A stretch of DNA of 32,623 nucleotides from contig CAMEDD010000031.1 of the NCBI GenBank assembly GCA_945913285.1, forward strand, positions 1 through 32,623, in the 5' to 3' direction. Below, one piece after another: positions 30,617 to 32,623 of the stretch; position 1 is the first letter of the stretch; each line of letters opens with the position of its first letter. The DNA is from Candidatus Sulfopaludibacter sp. SbA3 (GTDB lineage Bacteria > Pseudomonadota > Alphaproteobacteria > Caulobacterales > Hyphomonadaceae). A program made the position numbers and the translations under genes. The notes below the pieces were generated by a model, which saw only the letters and a program-made list of their open reading frames with translations, was not told the DNA's origin and ran no database searches.

Positions 30617-31245
30617 TGCCCTGGACACGCGACGACATGGCGGCCCGCGCCGCAAAGGAACTGCGCGACGGCTATTACGTCAACCTCGGCATCGGCATCC
30701 CGACGATGGTGGCCAACCACATTCCCGAAGGCATGGATGTGACGCTGCAAAGCGAAAACGGCATGCTCGGCATGGGCCCGTTCCCCTATGAAGGCGAGGA
30801 AGACGCCGACCTCATCAACGCCGGCAAGCAGACGATCACCACGCTCCCGCGCACCAGCTTCTTCGACTCGGCGACCAGCTTCGCGATGATCCGCGGCGGC
30901 CATATCAACATCGCCATCCTCGGCGCCATGGAAGTCGCCGAGAACGGCGACCTGGCCAACTGGATGATCCCCGGCAAGCTCGTCAAAGGCATGGGCGGCG
31001 CCATGGACCTCGTCGCCGGCGTCAAGCGCATCGTCGTCGTCATGGACCACGCCAACAAGGCCGGCGAATCCAAGGTGCTCAAGGCCTGCACGCTGCCGCT
31101 CACCGGCAAGGGCGTCGTGAACCGCATTATCACCGACCTCTGCGTGCTGGACGTCGTCCCCGGCGGCCTGAAACTCCTCGAGCTCGCCCCCGGCGTCACG
31201 CTGGACGAAGTGAAATCGAAGACCGAAGCGACGCTGGTTTCGTAA
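30616..31245 (+). CDS. scoB: Succinyl-CoA:3-ketoacid CoA-transferase subunit B
   Basis: A 209-residue catalytic subunit. The active-site Glu47 lies in the signature [11 protein letters not shown], preceded by [20 protein letters not shown]. Later segments [20 protein letters not shown] and [20 protein letters not shown], and the end [17 protein letters not shown], are standard. The start at 30616 follows AAAGGACG and overlaps the GFA-gene stop; the longer open frame upstream lies within that gene. With scoA it activates acetoacetate to acetoacetyl-CoA for thiolysis to two acetyl-CoA. No clear T-run terminator follows; a GC-rich repeat begins a few bases later. Confidence 0.96.
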   Translation: MPWTRDDMAARAAKELRDGYYVNLGIGIPTMVANHIPEGMDVTLQSENGMLGMGPFPYEGEEDADLINAGKQTITTLPRTSFFDSATSFAMIRGGHINIAILGAMEVAENGDLANWMIPGKLVKGMGGAMDLVAGVKRIVVVMDHANKAGESKVLKACTLPLTGKGVVNRIITDLCVLDVVPGGLKLLELAPGVTLDEVKSKTEATLVS

Positions 31246-31249
31246 CTCT

Positions 31250-31291
31250 TCCTTGCCCCCCCCTCCCGCGTGCGGGAGAGGGGCAGGGGTG
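31250..31291. repeat. GC-rich palindromic intergenic repeat
   Basis: A 7-bp stem (CTCCCGC / GCGGGAG, 31263-31269 and 31272-31278) is extended by C-rich and G-rich flanks with a bulge. The look (CCCTCCCGC...GCGGGAGAGGGGCAGGGGTGAGGG, read in pieces) is that of short palindromic repeats scattered in many proteobacterial genomes. It lies five bases after scoB and may also help end transcription. Confidence 0.55.
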
Positions 31292-31457
31292 AGGGCCTTC
31301 GCCCCGGAAGGCGGATCGAATTTGTTGCGCAACTTCGGGCTTACGCACCAAACCCGCCCAATCCCGAAAACAAAATTCCCCGCCCGATCAACGCCCTGCA
31401 AGATATTTCCCCGCCGCGAACCCGGCAGGCTCCGCGCCTGGCGTAAACTGCCCCGCG

Positions 31458-32022
31458 ATGACACGCCCGCACCCCGATCTCTGGTATCCCATCGCGCAGC
31501 TGCTCGCCGCGCTGCGCGCCCCGCTGCGCGCCGCCGCGCCGGCGGCCTTCGCTGAGATCGCGCAGGAGGCCCGCGCCCATCTCGCCGCCATCACCGCCAT
31601 GGTGCGCCGCTACATCCATATCCTCGCCGCTGAACTAACCCTGCCGCCACCAATCATCACTCCGCCCACGGACCATCCCGCCGAACGTGCCAGCGCGCGC
31701 GAGTGCAGGCGGGACTACCGCTTCCCCCCTGATCGAACGGCCCTCAAAGCCCAGCTGGGCCACCTCCGGCGAGGACCCGCCCGAGCACCGATGGGCCCTC
31801 CTCATGGAGGCCGCCCAGCGCCTCGTGGCCGTCATGGCCAATCCCGCACCGCATGCGCTCCGCCTCGCGCGCGCCTTGCGCCGCCTCACCGGCGAAGCGC
31901 TCCGCGAACTCGCCGTGCCCTGGCACATCATCCGCCGCATCGGCCCCGCGCTGGACACATTGCTCCTGCGCCTCGACCAGCTTGCGCGGCCCAAGGCCTG
32001 GGCGGGGATTGATACGTCTTGA
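31458..32022 (+). pseudogene. Unknown Ala/Arg-rich protein split by a frameshift in a C-run
   Basis: One frame from ATG 31458 reads MTRPHPDLWYPIAQLLAALR and runs well to about 31720 (DYRFP). The continuing good coding sense then lies one frame over and ends with TGA at 32020-32022 (WALLMEAAQRLVAVMANPAP, then RLARALRRLTGEALRELAVP). The switch falls at six C at 31724-31729. With five C the text reads DYRFPLIERPSKPSW and joins both halves into a 187-residue protein. The product, mostly amphipathic helices rich in Ala, Leu and Arg with a Pro-rich middle, is unknown. The extra C may be a sequencing error, a true mutation or a slippage site. Confidence 0.7.
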
Positions 32023-32053
32023 AGTCCCCCCGCGTTCGCTGCGCAGACACCTC

Positions 32054-32115
32054 CCCCGCTTCGCAGGGGAGGATAAGGGCGCATCCGGACGCCACATCAT
32101 CCTCCCTCGCGAAGC
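32054..32115. repeat. Inverted intergenic repeat (REP-like)
   Basis: Arms of 19 bases at 32054-32072 and 32097-32115 are complementary at 17 positions around a 24-base spacer; the inner core is CCGCTTCGC / GCGAAGCGG. The left arm also folds on itself (CCTCCCC / GGGGAGG). It fills most of the gap between the split gene and the DUF1330 gene and looks like a REP/BIME-type element. Confidence 0.65.
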
Positions 32116-32142
32116 GGTCTGACGAAGGGGGAAGCCGAGCGC

Positions 32143-32430
32143 CTAAACGCCTTCCACGAAGATCACCCTGTAATCCGAGGCCTGAAACCTGTGCACCTTC
32201 GCCGCCGTGTATTCCGGGCTTTCATACCAGGCCTTCGCTTCCGCCATCGTTGGGAAGGACAGGAGCACCACACCCTCGGCGGCGGCGCCTTCGGTCACTT
32301 CGTGCGCGCCGTAAAACGCCAGCGGCGTGATCTTGTGGTCGCCGCGCGCCGCGCCGGCCGCCGCACCATATCGGGCCATCGCCTCGGCATCGCGCAGCTT
32401 CTCACGGATCAGGATCACATAGGCGGTCAT
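32143..32430 (-). CDS. DUF1330-family small protein
   Basis: A 95-residue ferredoxin-like (dimeric alpha-beta barrel) protein. The start at 32430 follows GGGAGA and gives MTAYVILIREKLRDAEAMAR; the longer open frame has no ribosome site. The family marks are AYVILIRE at the start, the acidic turn EVTEGAAAEGVVLLSFPTMA and AKAWYESPEYTAAKVHR, where WYxSPEY is the hallmark. The role of DUF1330 proteins is unknown. It stands alone, antiparallel to the catabolic genes and divergent from the aminotransferase. Confidence 0.9.
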   Translation of the reverse strand: MTAYVILIREKLRDAEAMARYGAAAGAARGDHKITPLAFYGAHEVTEGAAAEGVVLLSFPTMAEAKAWYESPEYTAAKVHRFQASDYRVIFVEGV

Positions 32431-32566
32431 CGGCGTCTCCCTTGGTTTCGCTGGCGCAGACTTTCGCGGCTCGCGGCGCGCCCCGCAATTCCTTCCCCAA
32501 CGTCGCGGGGTTTCACCGCCCACCAAAAACCGCTACGCGTCCCGCCTTACCAACCGGATGATCCCC

Positions 32567-32623
32567 ATGTCGCATTTCGCTGGTCTCTCCACCCTCCCGC
32601 CGGACGCGCTGCTCGGTCTGATG
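32567..32623 (+). CDS. Probable aromatic amino acid aminotransferase, first 19 codons (cut by window edge)
   Basis: The frame from ATG 32567 reads MSHFAGLSTLPPDALLGLM and leaves the window. The pattern (short lead, then LPxDxLLGLM) is that of the N-terminus of class I aspartate/aromatic aminotransferases, which continue with a basic-acidic helix and DPR. An in-frame ATG at 32558 is an alternative start. The tyrosine breakdown genes before it make an aromatic aminotransferase, which yields 4-hydroxyphenylpyruvate, a sensible neighbour. Nineteen residues are too few to be sure. Confidence 0.5.
   Translation, partial: MSHFAGLSTLPPDALLGLM

Noticed and set aside
31341..31619. Minus-strand open frame opposite the split Ala/Arg-rich gene
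   Set aside because: No ribosome site or family pattern; the plus-strand frames explain the coding signal better.

Overview
The window is GC-rich, densely coded, largely chromosomal-type DNA that looks like an alphaproteobacterium, most likely a stalked or budding marine type related to Hyphomonadaceae/Caulobacterales. The basis is indirect: a PleC/DivJ-type sensor kinase next to PepN, a MlaB-MlaE (STAS-permease) fusion in a Mce/Mla-type operon, the gene style, and the tyrosine/acetoacetate gene set. No rRNA or tRNA, insertion sequence, prophage or CRISPR array was seen, and no gene-free stretch exceeds 300 bases.

Layout. 1-4977 holds housekeeping and metabolic singles: a partial FAD oxidoreductase, a TPR periplasmic protein, thioredoxin reductase (trxB), a His-rich zinc-type CDF exporter, a VOC-fold protein and an enolase-superfamily dipeptide epimerase. 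5065-8504 is a tight four-gene Mla/Mce-type lipid transport operon ending in a strong terminator. 8574-11698 carries two unlike acyl-CoA dehydrogenases on the minus strand, flanking a divergent small gene for an exported protein that resembles the Hcp tube-protein fold. 11897-18141 has an unrecognised protein, a VanZ-like protein, aminopeptidase N and a large PAS-containing histidine kinase. 18166-20020 is a minus-strand cluster of a histidine-phosphatase-fold protein, kdsB and a small lipoprotein. 20154-22543 is a BlaI/BlaR1-type regulator-protease pair with two clear operators on its own promoter. 22743-24454 is a DUF4197 lipoprotein coupled to an alpha/beta hydrolase.

24466-32623 is an aromatic amino acid catabolic region. 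A MarR regulator faces hppD (4-hydroxyphenylpyruvate dioxygenase) across a 20-bp palindrome. Then come a VOC protein, an inserted antiparallel FitAB/VapBC-type toxin-antitoxin pair with its own operators, a fumarylacetoacetate hydrolase, two divergent copies of a small four-helix membrane protein, and the two subunits of succinyl-CoA:3-ketoacid CoA-transferase (scoA, scoB) with a GFA-family zinc protein between them. The first bases of what looks like an aromatic aminotransferase close the window. Together these would turn tyrosine into 4-hydroxyphenylpyruvate, homogentisate, and finally fumarate plus acetoacetate activated to acetoacetyl-CoA. Homogentisate dioxygenase and maleylacetoacetate isomerase are not in the window.

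The most informative unusual structure is a recombination scar at 28933-29051: the 5' end of a scoA copy is fused to the 3' end of a fah copy. It shows that the fah-membrane protein-scoA junction was duplicated in tandem by unequal recombination. Other points worth a second look are the exported Hcp-like protein, the BlaR1-like protease with a coiled-coil and Pro/Glu-rich tail in place of a penicillin sensor, a histidine-phosphatase lacking its second catalytic His, and a probable frameshift in a C-run at 31724-31729.
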